A stretch of DNA of 64,000 nucleotides from Streptomyces pinistramenti (GTDB lineage Bacteria > Actinomycetota > Actinomycetes > Streptomycetales > Streptomycetaceae). Position numbers and translations under genes: made by a program. The notes beneath the pieces were generated by a model, which did not search any database, was not told where the DNA came from, and saw only the letters and a list, made by a program, of their open reading frames with translations. This document shows positions 51,897 through 61,088 of the stretch, piece after piece. Every line of letters begins with the position of its first letter. Position 1 is the stretch's first letter. Location of the stretch: positions 248,001 through 312,000 of the forward strand of contig NZ_JAJCXB010000003.1 of the NCBI RefSeq assembly GCF_020564935.1. The letters run 5' to 3'.

Positions 51897-52643
51897 TCAC
51901 GCGCCCCGAAGCACCGGAAGGGGGGCCCGGGGCACCCCTGGAGCCTGCCGTGCCGACGGTTCCGGCCCGCGTCGGACGGTCTTGGCCAGCCGCGCGAAGA
52001 CGACGACGTTCCCCGTGTACCCGGCGCCGGCGGAGTAGCCGCCGCCGCAGGTCAGCACCCGCAGTTCCGGACGTCCGGTACTGCCGTACACCTTCGCCGC
52101 GGGGAAGTCCTCCTTGTCGAAGACCCGCACGCCGTAGACCTCGAAGACCGCGGTCCAGCCGTCCTTGCGGGCCACCCGGACCGTGCTCCCCTTCTTCAGT
52201 CCGCCGAGGCCGTAGAAGACCGCCGGGCCGCTGAAGTTGTCGACGTGGCCGACGACCACCGCGGTGCCCTTCTCGCCCGGCGTCGGCGCGTCCTTGTACC
52301 AGCCGGTGAGACCCGGGTTGCCGGGCGGCGGCGCCGCGATCCGGCCGTCCTTGTCGAGCCCGAGCGGCACGACCGGCGCGGACACCTTCAGCTCGGGGAT
52401 CATCACCCGCGACGGGACGGCACGCGGCAGCGGGCCGTCCTGACCAGGGGCGCGGCCTGCGGGGGAGAGGGCTGTGGCGGCGGAACCCGGCTGCGGAGGG
52501 CCGTCCGTCAGTCCGCCGCGCAGCATGGCGATGCCGGTGAGCCCGATCAGGGCGATTGCGCCCCACGGAGGTCGGCGTGCGGCGGGCGGGTCGGGGCGCG
52601 GCTCCTCGGGACGGCCCAGGGGGTGGTGTCCTGGTGGGCTCAT
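51897..52643 (-). CDS. Class F sortase
   Basis: A 248-residue membrane-anchored transpeptidase. One N-terminal helix (WGAIALIGLTGIAMLRGG) is followed by a Pro-rich linker and the sortase barrel. The catalytic triad can be read: H133 (VVVGHVDNFSG), C199 (LRVLTCGGGYS) and R218 (VVVFARL). Class F enzymes are common in actinobacteria and anchor LPxTG-type proteins; no such substrate is seen in this window. ATG 52643 follows GGGAGGAG. It lies 12 bases before the GNAT gene and may share its transcript. Confidence 0.9.
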   Translation of the reverse strand: MSPPGHHPLGRPEEPRPDPPAARRPPWGAIALIGLTGIAMLRGGLTDGPPQPGSAATALSPAGRAPGQDGPLPRAVPSRVMIPELKVSAPVVPLGLDKDGRIAAPPPGNPGLTGWYKDAPTPGEKGTAVVVGHVDNFSGPAVFYGLGGLKKGSTVRVARKDGWTAVFEVYGVRVFDKEDFPAAKVYGSTGRPELRVLTCGGGYSAGAGYTGNVVVFARLAKTVRRGPEPSARQAPGVPRAPLPVLRGA

Positions 52644-52917
52644 CGCTCTCCTCCCGCGGGCGCGCACGGCCCGCAGTCGGCACGCTAAGCACGCGGGCCG
52701 GGCACGGCGAGACCTGCGGTCCGATCGGGTGGTGCGCCGCACCCGGCCGCGCGTCGGCGCTGGTCCGTTGTCAGGGGCCAAGGAGTGGGAGAAGTAGGGC
52801 AGTTGGGGAATGAGGGGATGCGGGGATGGGTGGTGTCCCCCACCGACCGCCACATCCCGGGACGATCGTCCAGCTGCTGATACAGCCCTGCCGCTCTGCC
52901 ACCCCGCCGCTCGTCCC

Positions 52918-54192
52918 TCACCCCTTCCGGGCCGCCGCCACCGCCGGTGCCGAGGAGCGGGGCAGCAGGTGCGCGGGCAGCGGCGGTGTCCGCAGGTCGA
53001 GTTCGACGCCGTCCGCGAAGCGGTACGGGCGGTGCGCCAGTACTCCGGGGAGGTGGCGGCGCAGCCGGGACAGTTCGGCGCGGACGGTGACCGTGCGGCC
53101 GCCGTCGCCGAACAGGTCCTGGGCCAGCTCGGCGGCGCTGCGCCCCTCCGGGTGCGCGGCCAGCAGGAACAGCAGCTCGGCGTGGCGAGGGCTCAGCGCG
53201 TGCGTCCAGGTGCCGGCCGGCCCGCTGACCGTGATCGCGGCGCCTTCACGGCCACTGACGTCGAGCAGCACCCGGCTCGGCTCCGGTGCCTGCTCCCGGC
53301 CGACGCGGATCAGCCAGCCGCCCGGCAGCGGCTCCAGCGTGCACATCCCGTACCGGGGCAGCCACAGGGGCCCGGCCTCAGGGGACTTGGGCAGCGCCAC
53401 CCGGTCCGGCGGCGGCATCCCGACGACCCCCGCGGTCCAGCCGTGCGGGTCGACCGCGAGGGCCCGGCCGCCGATCCGGGCGAGGACGGGTGCCGCGCTC
53501 GACCGCAGCCGTTCGACCGCCGCGTGGTGCCGGGAGCGCAGCTCGCCCTCGGCGAGCCGGGCCACGGCGGAGACCAGGGACAGCGTCGTGGGGTGGAAGG
53601 AGTGGGCGGGGCCGCTGACGTCGACGGTGCCCAGCAGCCGCCCGTCGCGCGGATCGTGCAGCGGGGCGGCGGCACAGGTCCACTGGTGGTGGGTGCGCAC
53701 GAAGTGCTCGGCGCTGTGCACCAGGACCGGGCGCCCGGCCACCAGCGCGGTGCCGATCGCATTGGTGCCGACGACGTCCTCCGTCCAGGCGGCGCCCTTG
53801 TCGAAGCCGTGCCGGTCGGCCATCCGGCGGATCGGCGCGCAGCCCTCCCGCCACAGGACCAGGCCGTCGGCGTCGGTGACCACCATGATCTGCTGGGCCG
53901 CATCGGCGGCGGGCAGCAGCGCGTCGTTGAGCACCGGAAGCACCGACGTCAGCCGGGAGGTCTGCCTGCGCTGCTCCAACTCGCCCACCGAGAGCGGCCG
54001 TTCGCGGTGGTCACGGTCCGGGTCGACGCCGGAGCCGAGCACCCGGCGCCAGGAGTCGCCGATGACGGAGCGGGGCGCGTCGGATGCCACGCCGCCGGAG
54101 AGTGCGGCCTCGCGGGCCGAGGCGAGCCGGTGTGCGGTGGCGCGGATGTCCTGGGCCGACCTGATGGCGCTGTCGATCGGGCTGTCGTTCAC
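52918..54192 (-). CDS. GAF-domain transcriptional regulator with winged helix
   Basis: A 424-residue regulator. Residues 40-260 resemble the sensor half of acetoin/alcohol regulators (PRSVIGDSWRRVLGSGVDPD, QQIMVVTDADGLVLWREG, GTNAIGTALVAGRPVLVHSA, EHFVRTHHQWTCAAAPLHD). The C-terminus is not a Fis-type helix but an OmpR-like winged helix (ELLFLLAAHPEGRSAAELAQ, TVRAELSRLRRHLPG). In Streptomyces this type often sits by aldehyde dehydrogenase genes; none is here. GTG 54192 follows ACGGAG. It is divergent from the small kinase-like gene. Confidence 0.85.
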   Translation of the reverse strand: MNDSPIDSAIRSAQDIRATAHRLASAREAALSGGVASDAPRSVIGDSWRRVLGSGVDPDRDHRERPLSVGELEQRRQTSRLTSVLPVLNDALLPAADAAQQIMVVTDADGLVLWREGCAPIRRMADRHGFDKGAAWTEDVVGTNAIGTALVAGRPVLVHSAEHFVRTHHQWTCAAAPLHDPRDGRLLGTVDVSGPAHSFHPTTLSLVSAVARLAEGELRSRHHAAVERLRSSAAPVLARIGGRALAVDPHGWTAGVVGMPPPDRVALPKSPEAGPLWLPRYGMCTLEPLPGGWLIRVGREQAPEPSRVLLDVSGREGAAITVSGPAGTWTHALSPRHAELLFLLAAHPEGRSAAELAQDLFGDGGRTVTVRAELSRLRRHLPGVLAHRPYRFADGVELDLRTPPLPAHLLPRSSAPAVAAARKG

Positions 54193-54263
54193 GCTGCTCT
54201 CCGTTGTGCCGTCTCCCGGGGTCCGGCCATGGTGCCGCCACCCGGCCCGGACGGAGGGACCAT

Positions 54264-54292
54264 TGCACAGCCCGACTGCAACGAAGTGCAAC
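54264..54292. promoter_or_regulatory. Candidate operator in GAF regulator/kinase-like gap
   Basis: TTGCAC (54264-54269) and GTGCAA (54286-54291) form an inverted repeat, and TGCAAC occurs twice 10 bases apart (54277-54282, 54287-54292). This A/T-rich cluster in the 288-bp divergent gap is a plausible binding site for the neighbouring regulator. Confidence 0.4.
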
Positions 54293-54480
54293 CGTTGTGG
54301 CCCATGACGTGCGCGGGGAACGTGTTCCGGGCGGCAGCCGACGTTCCGGCCACCCCGGGAACTCCGGCCGAACGCCGCCGGGGAACACCGCGGACTGCGC
54401 GGCGCGGCACGGCCCCTGACGCCCCGGCGGATCACGACGGCCGCATGCTTCATCAGCACGGTGCGGGAGGAGAGTTCACC

Positions 54481-54897
54481 ATGGTGGCCACGGCTCCGCG
54501 CGTCGTGGTGATCGCGGCGGACGACGGGCTGCGCTCCGCACGGGCCGCCCGGCTCGCGGCGCACTTCGGAGTGCCACGGCTCACCGCGGCCGACGTCCTG
54601 GCCGACCACCGGCAGCTGCCGCGCGACGGCTATGTCCTCGACGGCGCACCGCAGTTGCTCGACCGGGTGGCGGGCGCGGGCGCACTGCTCCCGGTGTTCG
54701 CCTTCGCGGATCTCGTCGTGTACCTGCGGGCACGGGACGGCAGCGACGCGGACGACATCCACCGGGTCATCCGCTACTACGAGGCGCGCGGGGTGCTGGT
54801 CGGGTTCCGGCCGGACGCGCCGGACGGCGACATCTTCGTGGCGATCGTGGCGGCACTGCGCGAACGTCCGGGCGAGGCGCCGCCGCGGTTGTCCTGA
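54481..54897 (+). CDS. Truncated adenylate-kinase-like protein lacking a P-loop
   Basis: A 138-residue protein whose order of motifs follows adenylate kinase: VVVIAADDGLRSARAARLAA where the P-loop should be (GxxGxGK is lost), HFGVPRLTAADVLADHRQ (the LxxxHISTGDxxR region), PRDGYVLDGAPQLLDRV (the GYVLDGFPRT region), DLVVYLRARD and VIRYYEARGVLVGF. The AMP-binding and lid segments are missing and it is about 80 residues short. It has a good ribosome site (GGGAGGAG) and normal codon bias, so it is expressed or only recently dead. Nucleotide phosphorylation is unlikely. Confidence 0.7.
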   Translation: MVATAPRVVVIAADDGLRSARAARLAAHFGVPRLTAADVLADHRQLPRDGYVLDGAPQLLDRVAGAGALLPVFAFADLVVYLRARDGSDADDIHRVIRYYEARGVLVGFRPDAPDGDIFVAIVAALRERPGEAPPRLS

Positions 54898-54900
54898 GAC

Positions 54901-54936
54901 CGGGAGCGGTGCCGGGTCGGCGCGGCACCGCTCCCG
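54901..54936. terminator. Strong bidirectional terminator
   Basis: Perfect 14-bp arms, 54901-54914 (CGGGAGCGGTGCCG) and 54923-54936, around an 8-base loop, between the convergent kinase-like and acyl-CoA dehydrogenase genes. Confidence 0.8.
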
Positions 54937-54966
54937 AACGGCCCGTTCCACGGACCCGGCCGGCCG

Positions 54967-56610
54967 TCAGCCCCCGCCGACCGGCCGGGCCCGGTCCACG
55001 ATCGCGGTCAGGCCGAGCGTGTGCGGCAGCGTCCCGAACGCCGCACCCGCGTCGCCGCCCAGCCGGGTGGCGCAGAACGCGTCGGCGACCTCGGGCGGCG
55101 CGTACCGCACCAGCAGCGAGCCCTGGAGCACCAGCGCCATCCGCTCCACAAGGCGGCGGGCCCGTGCCTCGATGGCCTCCAGGTCGGCCAGTTCGGTGAG
55201 CAGGCCGTGGACCGCGCGGTCCAGACGGTGGTCGGCGCCGCGGGTCGTGCCGATCTCCGTCAGGAAGGCGTCCAGGGCGGCGGGTCCGGTGCGCAGCGCC
55301 CGCAGTACGTCCAGTGCCTGGATGTTGCCCGAGCCCTCCCAGATCGAGTGGAGCGGCGCCTCGCGCAGCAGCCGGGGCAGGCCCGACTCCTCGACATAGC
55401 CGTTGCCGCCCAGGCACTCCAGCGCCTCGACCGCCACCGGCGTGCACCGCTTGGTCACCCAGTACTTGGCGGCCGGCACCGCGAGCCGCAGGAAGTGCCG
55501 GTCCGCCTCGCTGCCGCCGTCGTACGCGGCCGCCAGCCGCAGCGCCAGCGTCGTCGCCGCCTCCGACTCCAGCGCCAGATCGGCCAGGACGTTGCGCATC
55601 AGCGGCGCATCGGCCAACGGGCCGCCGAACGCCGCCCGATGGGTCGCGTGGTGCACCGCCTGCGCCACCGCCTGCCGCATCAGGGCGGCCGCTCCGGTGA
55701 CGCAGTCCAGCCGGGTCGCCGCCACCATCTCCAGGATCGTCGCGACGCCGCGGCCCTCGTCGCCGACCCGCTGGGCCCAGGTCGTCCCGTCGAACTCGAC
55801 CTCGGCCGAGGCGTTGGAGCGGTTGCCGAGCTTGTCCTTGAGCCGCTGGATGCGGAACGCGTTACGGCTGCCGTCCGGCAGCACCCGGGGCAGCAGGAAG
55901 CAGGTGAGCCCGCCGGGCGCCCGCGCCAGCACCAGGAACGCGTCCGACATCGGTGCGGAACAGAACCACTTGTGGCCGGTCAGGACGTACTCGCCCGGCG
56001 CGGCCAGCGGTTCGGCGCGGGTGGTGCAGGACCGTACGTCGCTGCCGCCCTGCTTCTCCGTCATCGCCATCCCGGCCAGCGCGCCCGGCTTCTCCGCGAC
56101 CGGCCGCAGTTCCGGGTCGTACACCCGGGAGGTCAGCAGCGGCTCCCAGGCCGCCGCGAGGGCGGGGTCGGTGCGCAGGGCGGGCACCGCCGCGTGGGTC
56201 ATCGACAGCGGGCAGCCGTGGCCGGCGTCGGTCTGGCTCCAGACGAGGAAGCCCGCGGTGCGCCGGACGTGCCCGTCGGGGCGTGACCAGGCGTCGGTGA
56301 GACCGGCGGTGACGGCGTGTCCGAGCAGCCGGTGCCAGGACGGGTGGAAGTCGACCTCGTCGATGCGGTGGCCGTAGCGGTCGTGGGTGCGCAGGGTGGG
56401 CGGCGAGGCGTTGGCCTGCTCGCCCCAGCGCTGGGCCTGGGCGGATCCCGCGGCCGTTCCCAGGGTGGTCAGCTCCTCCCGTACCTCGTCGATGCGGGCG
56501 GTGGAGACGTACCGCTCGACGCCTTCGGTGAGGGCCGGGTCCGCGCCGTACACGTCGTATCCGGTCAGCGGCGGGGGCTGGTTGGTGACCGTGTGAGTCG
56601 TTGCTGCCAT
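54967..56610 (-). CDS. AidB-like acyl-CoA dehydrogenase
   Basis: A 547-residue flavoprotein longer than normal acyl-CoA dehydrogenases, as in AidB. Features are SMTHAAVPALRTDP, GMAMTEKQGGSDVRSCTT (flavin-binding), GHKWFCSAPMSDAFLVLAR, RIQRLKDKLGNRSNASAEVE and CLGGNGYVEESGLPRLLREA, with the catalytic-region SIWEGSGNIQALDVLRAL. E. coli AidB binds DNA and protects against alkylation; other members oxidise branched acyl-CoA. ATG at 56610 is only 18 bases from the divergent BrkB-family start. Confidence 0.9.
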   Translation of the reverse strand: MAATTHTVTNQPPPLTGYDVYGADPALTEGVERYVSTARIDEVREELTTLGTAAGSAQAQRWGEQANASPPTLRTHDRYGHRIDEVDFHPSWHRLLGHAVTAGLTDAWSRPDGHVRRTAGFLVWSQTDAGHGCPLSMTHAAVPALRTDPALAAAWEPLLTSRVYDPELRPVAEKPGALAGMAMTEKQGGSDVRSCTTRAEPLAAPGEYVLTGHKWFCSAPMSDAFLVLARAPGGLTCFLLPRVLPDGSRNAFRIQRLKDKLGNRSNASAEVEFDGTTWAQRVGDEGRGVATILEMVAATRLDCVTGAAALMRQAVAQAVHHATHRAAFGGPLADAPLMRNVLADLALESEAATTLALRLAAAYDGGSEADRHFLRLAVPAAKYWVTKRCTPVAVEALECLGGNGYVEESGLPRLLREAPLHSIWEGSGNIQALDVLRALRTGPAALDAFLTEIGTTRGADHRLDRAVHGLLTELADLEAIEARARRLVERMALVLQGSLLVRYAPPEVADAFCATRLGGDAGAAFGTLPHTLGLTAIVDRARPVGGG

Positions 56611-56628
56611 GCCGGATACGGTAAGGAG

Positions 56629-57777
56629 GTGCAGCCGGAGAACGAACCGACCGAGCGGCCCGCGGGCCGTCTGACCAGGGCCAGGGTCCTCTACCGCAAC
56701 GTCTCCAAACGCCGTCTTGCCTGGCTGCTCGTCAAGGACATCGTCAACTCCTGCATGGAGTACCGCGTCACCGGTCTGGCCGCCGAGGCCGCGTTCTTCT
56801 GCCTGCTGTCGCTGCCGCCGCTGCTGCTCGGACTCATCGGGCTGCTGGGCTACATGGAGCCCTGGATCGGCCAGGACACCATCGTCAGCATCCGGGACAA
56901 CATCCTCACCGCTTCCGGCACGGTCCTGTCGGGCCAGGGCGTGGACGAGATCGCCCGCCCGCTTCTCGACGACGTGTTCACCGGCCGCCGCCCCGACGTC
57001 ATCTCGCTCGGCTTCGCCATCGCCCTGTGGTCGGGATCCCGCGCGCTGAACGTCTTCGTCGACACCATCACGATCATGTACGGCCTCGACGGCAGGCGCG
57101 GCATCGTCAGGACCCGGCTGCTCGCGTTCGCGCTCTACCTGGCCGCGCTGGTCGTCGGCGTCATCGCGCTGCCGCTGATGGTGGTGGGGCCCGACACCCT
57201 GGTGAGCTGGCTGCCGGCCGGACAGGACGTCATCCGGGCGCTGTACTGGCCGGTCGTGCTGATCCTGTCGGTCGCCTTCCTCACCACGCTCTACCACGCG
57301 TCCGTACCGGTGCGTTCGCCCTGGCCCGAGGACATTCCGGGCGCGGTGGTCGCGCTCGGAATGTGGGTGCTCGGCAGCCTGCTGCTCCGGATCTACCTGA
57401 CCGCGACCGTGGAGGGGCCCACCATCTACGGGTCGCTGGCCGCGCCGGTCGCGGTGCTCCTGTGGATCGGGGTGTCCGCGTTCGCGGTGCTCGTCGGCGC
57501 CGCGATGAATGCCGCGCTGGACCGGGTGTGGCCGTCGGTCGCGACGGCGGCGGCCCGCGCGGAGAAGCAGCGGCGGGCCGCGGAGGCAGCGGCACAGGCC
57601 GGCGCGGACGGCGCTGACGGGGCCGAAGCCGATGAGGGCGACGGTGACGACGACGAGGACGACGGCGACGATGACGAGGGGCCGCCGCCCGCGGAGTACC
57701 CCGAGCGCTGGGCCCGCTTCCTGCCGCCCGACGACGTGCACTCCCGGCTCCGCCGCAAGCACGGACGCCGCCACTGA
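56629..57777 (+). CDS. YihY/BrkB family membrane protein
   Basis: A 382-residue integral membrane protein. After a basic N-terminus come about six helices, including EAAFFCLLSLPPLLLGLIGL, VISLGFAIALWSGSRALNVF, LLAFALYLAALVVGVIALPL and VVALGMWVLGSLLLRIYLT; the family motif around YGSLAAPVAVLLWIGVSAFA is present. The C-terminal tail is strikingly acidic (residues about 325-350, many Asp/Glu). GTG 56629 is adjacent to AAGGAG without spacing, so the true start is uncertain. Function of the family (once RNase BN) is unknown; a transporter is assumed. Confidence 0.83.
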   Translation: MQPENEPTERPAGRLTRARVLYRNVSKRRLAWLLVKDIVNSCMEYRVTGLAAEAAFFCLLSLPPLLLGLIGLLGYMEPWIGQDTIVSIRDNILTASGTVLSGQGVDEIARPLLDDVFTGRRPDVISLGFAIALWSGSRALNVFVDTITIMYGLDGRRGIVRTRLLAFALYLAALVVGVIALPLMVVGPDTLVSWLPAGQDVIRALYWPVVLILSVAFLTTLYHASVPVRSPWPEDIPGAVVALGMWVLGSLLLRIYLTATVEGPTIYGSLAAPVAVLLWIGVSAFAVLVGAAMNAALDRVWPSVATAAARAEKQRRAAEAAAQAGADGADGAEADEGDGDDDEDDGDDDEGPPPAEYPERWARFLPPDDVHSRLRRKHGRRH

Positions 57778-57804
57778 CCCCCGGCCGCCTCCCGGAAGCG
57801 CCCC

Positions 57805-58887
57805 TCAGCGCTCCTCGCCGTACGGCTCCCGGTAGCGGACCAGCAGCATCGCCGCATCGTCGTGCAGCGGCCCCTCGGCATGCTCGACGACGTCCTCGCG
57901 CACCGACTGCAACGCGGCCTCCGGATCGGGATCCTTGAGCAGATCGGCGCGTTCGTCGAGCGGATAGAAGTGGCCTGCGCCGTCCCGCGCCTCGGTGACC
58001 CCGTCGGTGTAGAAGAGCAGCTGGTCGCCGGCCGCGAACGGCACCTCGTACGGCTGCGGCGCGTCGGCGCCGTGCAGGGACAGGCCGAGCGGCAGGGCGC
58101 GCTCGGGCGGTTCGGCGTAGCCGACCGAGCCGGTGGGGCGGACCACCAGCGGCGCCGGATGCCCGAAGTTCAGCAGCGTCGCGTGCGACCCCTCGCCGAT
58201 CTCGGCGAGCACCGCGGTCACGAACCGCTCGCCGCTCAGGTGCCGGTTCAGCGCCCGCTCCACCCGCTCGCCGACGGCCGTCAGATCCGCCTCGTCGTAC
58301 GCCGCCTCACGGAACGCGCCCAGCACCACCGCCGCGCTCTCCACCGCCTCAAGCCCCTTGCCCTGCACGTCCCCGACGATGATCCGCACCCCGCCCGGCG
58401 CATTGACCACCTCGTACAGGTCGCCGCCGATCCGGGCCTCCGCCACCGCAGAGGTGTACGACACCGCGATCCGCAGCGGCCCCGCCCCACGCGGCACCGG
58501 CCGCAGCAGCACCCGCTGGGCGACCTCGGCGATCGACCGGACGCTGGCCAGCTCCGCCTCGCGGCGCTGCCGCATCACTGCCGCGACCACGCCGGCGACC
58601 GTGACCCCCGCGACCGACAGCAGCGCGGTCAGCCCGCGCCTGCTCTCGAAGAGGCCGTCGTACATTCCCAGGCCGAGGCAGAGCACGGACGCGGCCAGGC
58701 CCACCACGGCGGTACGCCGCCAGCCGCCGACCAGCCCGGCGAACGCGGGCCCCAGCGACACCAGCGGCAGGAAGCCGACACCGGACCCCGCGGTCACGTC
58801 CACCGTGGTGACCACGGCCATGACCGCATAGGGGAGAGCGCACAGCACACGGGAACTGATGCGCTGCTTCCTGTTCTCCACGGCCAA
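57805..58887 (-). CDS. Membrane-anchored SpoIIE-type PP2C phosphatase
   Basis: A 360-residue protein. Four N-terminal helices (residues about 12-105; YAVMAVVTTVDVTAGSG, FLPLVSLGPAFAGLVGGW, TALLSVAGVTVAGVVAAV) precede the phosphatase domain: ARIGGDLYEVVNAPGGVRII, VGDVQGKGLEAVESAAVVLG, LLNFGHPAPLVVRP, LLFYTDGVTEARD and LHDDAAMLLVRY. All Asp metal ligands appear present. Relatives dephosphorylate anti-sigma antagonists. TTG 58887 is favoured by GGAG 6 bases upstream; GTG 58881 is the alternative. No anti-sigma partner lies nearby. Confidence 0.9.
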   Translation of the reverse strand: MAVENRKQRISSRVLCALPYAVMAVVTTVDVTAGSGVGFLPLVSLGPAFAGLVGGWRRTAVVGLAASVLCLGLGMYDGLFESRRGLTALLSVAGVTVAGVVAAVMRQRREAELASVRSIAEVAQRVLLRPVPRGAGPLRIAVSYTSAVAEARIGGDLYEVVNAPGGVRIIVGDVQGKGLEAVESAAVVLGAFREAAYDEADLTAVGERVERALNRHLSGERFVTAVLAEIGEGSHATLLNFGHPAPLVVRPTGSVGYAEPPERALPLGLSLHGADAPQPYEVPFAAGDQLLFYTDGVTEARDGAGHFYPLDERADLLKDPDPEAALQSVREDVVEHAEGPLHDDAAMLLVRYREPYGEER

Positions 58888-59094
58888 GGCGTACTCCGTT
58901 GTTCGGGTGGCTGATGCGGGTGGGCGCGGGCCGTCGACGCTGCCCGGAAGCGGCCCGGCGGCCTGAGCATATGCAACATTTCTGTGGGGGAATTACCTCG
59001 AATGCACCCCTGTTACCGAATCGCAGTGGGCCACGGCCAGGGCCTGCGCCCGGCCGGGACACCGGTGGCCGCCGGGGCACCCGGGGCACGGATC

Positions 59095-59589
59095 TCACGG
59101 ATCGGCGACACCCGGCGGCCGGGGGAGCGGCGCAGCACTCAAGGCGCGCGCCCCCGCTTCGCCTCCGCCTCGGCCGGGCAGCGGCCATGATGACGGACGG
59201 AGAGGGGTGCGCTCCCCGTCCTGATCGAGAACGACCAGAACCTCCGCAGGTCCGCCGTGGGCCCGGAGAGCGTGCGGGGCCATGGTGGAGAACTGCGCCG
59301 CCCGGCCGGTCTCGACGAGAAGGCGCCGCTCGCCGAGCAGCGGAACGACGGTCCCCGACAGGACGGTGCGCCAGTCCGTGCCCGGGTGGGCGCCCAGCTC
59401 GTCGGCGTCGTGCGGGCCGGCCTCCCGGGTGAGGCGCATCGTGGCGACGCCCATGCCCTGCGGGCCGCCCGCGCGGCTCAGCGGCCAGGTGGTCAGGCCG
59501 CGCGCCTCGTCACCCTCATCGACGGCGAAGGGCCCGACGGCTTTCTGCGGCGCCAGGACCTCGCCGTCCGCTCGACCCGGACGGTGAGG
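59095..59589 (-). pseudogene. Cupin C-terminus of a lost XRE-type regulator
   Basis: The frame is open from 59589 but has no credible start until ATG 59454. It reads FAVDEGDEARGLTTWPLSRA, then HPGTDWRTVLSGTVVPLLGE, RRLLVETGRAAQFSTMAPHA and GGPAEVLVVLDQDGE, which is the cupin sensor half of helix-turn-helix/cupin regulators. The DNA-binding half is missing and the 3' end runs on into a Pro/Gly-rich tail beyond the usual end. I read it as a decayed gene; a shortened stand-alone cupin from 59454 (119 residues) is less likely. Confidence 0.6.
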
Positions 59590-59627
59590 TCAGCCAGGCG
59601 GCCCCACGAACCCCGGCCGCGGTGAAT

Positions 59628-60857
59628 TCAGGCGCCGCCGTCCGCCACGGCGCGCACCACCCGGCTCCCGCCGCGCTCCTCCAGCGCCGCGTACACCGCC
59701 GCCACCAGCCCCACGTTGCGCGGATCCTCGCCCGCGGTGCCCTCGCCGTAGCGGTTCATGGTGTACGCGTAGGACAAACGATTCTCCGGGTCGGCGAAGG
59801 CGAACGAGCCGCCCGCGCCGCCGTGTCCGAACGCCCGTGGGTTGGGGCCCGACCGGCCCCCGGGATTGACCATGTAGCCCAGCCCCCAGCGCATGCCCGT
59901 CCCGGCGGGCGCCAGCGCATTGATCGCCAGATCCAGCTCCTGCGGGCGGCTCTGCACCTGCCGCATCGCCGCCAGCGTTCCGGGCCCGACCAGCCCGCCG
60001 CAGGCCAGCGCCCCGTAGACGGTCGCGAGCCCGAGCGCCGAAGCGTGCGCGTTGCCCGCCGGGATCTCGGCACTGCGGTAGACGGCACTGTTGACGTCCC
60101 CGGTGGGGATGTACGTCAGCGACAGCATCAGCGCCGCCAGCGGATGGTCGTCGATCGAGGCGTACGGCGGCAGCGGTGCATCGGGGAAACGCTCGATGAG
60201 GCGCGCCTCGTCCAACTGCCCCACCATGTCGGCGCAGTGCGGGTGTTCCTCCTCCGGAGTGCCGATGAAGACCCGCGCGCCGAGCGGTTCGGCGACCTCG
60301 GTCCGCAGGAAGGTGCCGACGGACACTCCGGTGATCCGCCGGACGACCTCGCCGACCAGATAGCCGAACGTCAGCGCGTGGTACCCCTGGGCGGTGCCCG
60401 GCTGCCACCACGGGCGGGTCGCGGCGAGCGCCGCGCAGACCCGCTCCCAGTCGTAGGCCGCGGGCAGCGGCAGCGGCTCGTGCGGTGCGATCAGCCCGGA
60501 GCGGTGGCTGAGCAGCCAGCGCACCGGCAGCTCCGCCTTGCCGGCCTCGGCGAACTGCGGCCAGTACCGCGCGACCGGCGCATCGAGGTCCAACTCGCCC
60601 CGTTCCACCAGGATATGGGCGCAGAGTGCGGTCATCCCCTTGGAGGTCGAGTAGACGTTCACGAGGGTGTCGCGGTCCCAGGCCCTGGTCCGGGTCGCGT
60701 CGGTGTGCCCGCCCCGGAGGTCGACGACGGGCGAGCCGTCCAGGGTCACGGCGAGTGCCGCGCCGATGTCGCCGTGCACGGTGAAGTTCCGCTCGAACGC
60801 GGCACGCACCCCGTCGAAGCCGGGTGCGCAGGTACCGCTGACGGTGGTCGCTTCCAC
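59628..60857 (-). CDS. Beta-lactamase-fold serine hydrolase (EstB type)
   Basis: A 409-residue protein of the class C beta-lactamase/esterase family. The Ser-x-x-Lys motif is STSKGMTAL near residue 70, the Tyr motif is in GYHALTFGYLVGEVVRRITG, and the late GHGGAGGSFAFADPENRLS replaces KTG. No signal peptide is evident, so it is probably a cytoplasmic esterase rather than a penicillinase. GTG 60857 follows CAGGAGG. Confidence 0.87.
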   Translation of the reverse strand: MEATTVSGTCAPGFDGVRAAFERNFTVHGDIGAALAVTLDGSPVVDLRGGHTDATRTRAWDRDTLVNVYSTSKGMTALCAHILVERGELDLDAPVARYWPQFAEAGKAELPVRWLLSHRSGLIAPHEPLPLPAAYDWERVCAALAATRPWWQPGTAQGYHALTFGYLVGEVVRRITGVSVGTFLRTEVAEPLGARVFIGTPEEEHPHCADMVGQLDEARLIERFPDAPLPPYASIDDHPLAALMLSLTYIPTGDVNSAVYRSAEIPAGNAHASALGLATVYGALACGGLVGPGTLAAMRQVQSRPQELDLAINALAPAGTGMRWGLGYMVNPGGRSGPNPRAFGHGGAGGSFAFADPENRLSYAYTMNRYGEGTAGEDPRNVGLVAAVYAALEERGGSRVVRAVADGGA

Positions 60858-61088
60858 GGGCCCTCCTGTCGTTGTGCCCGGACCTTCGTGCTGCCGGCGC
60901 GGACGCGCCACGGTCCCGTACGCGATGATCCGGCCCGCCAGGACGGGCGGCAAGCCCGGTGCGTCGTTCCGTTGGTGAGGGGTGGCCGTGGCCGGATGAG
61001 TGGTGGATGGGTGGTGATGCAGCGTCAAGTGAGGTGAATTCGCGGGAAGTTGACGTCTTCGGACAGTGGGATGCCTGTCCCGGGCGGG

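Noticed and set aside
59257..59625. Plus-strand frame opposite the cupin remnant
   Set aside because: Its product has no family pattern, while the minus strand clearly reads as a cupin domain.
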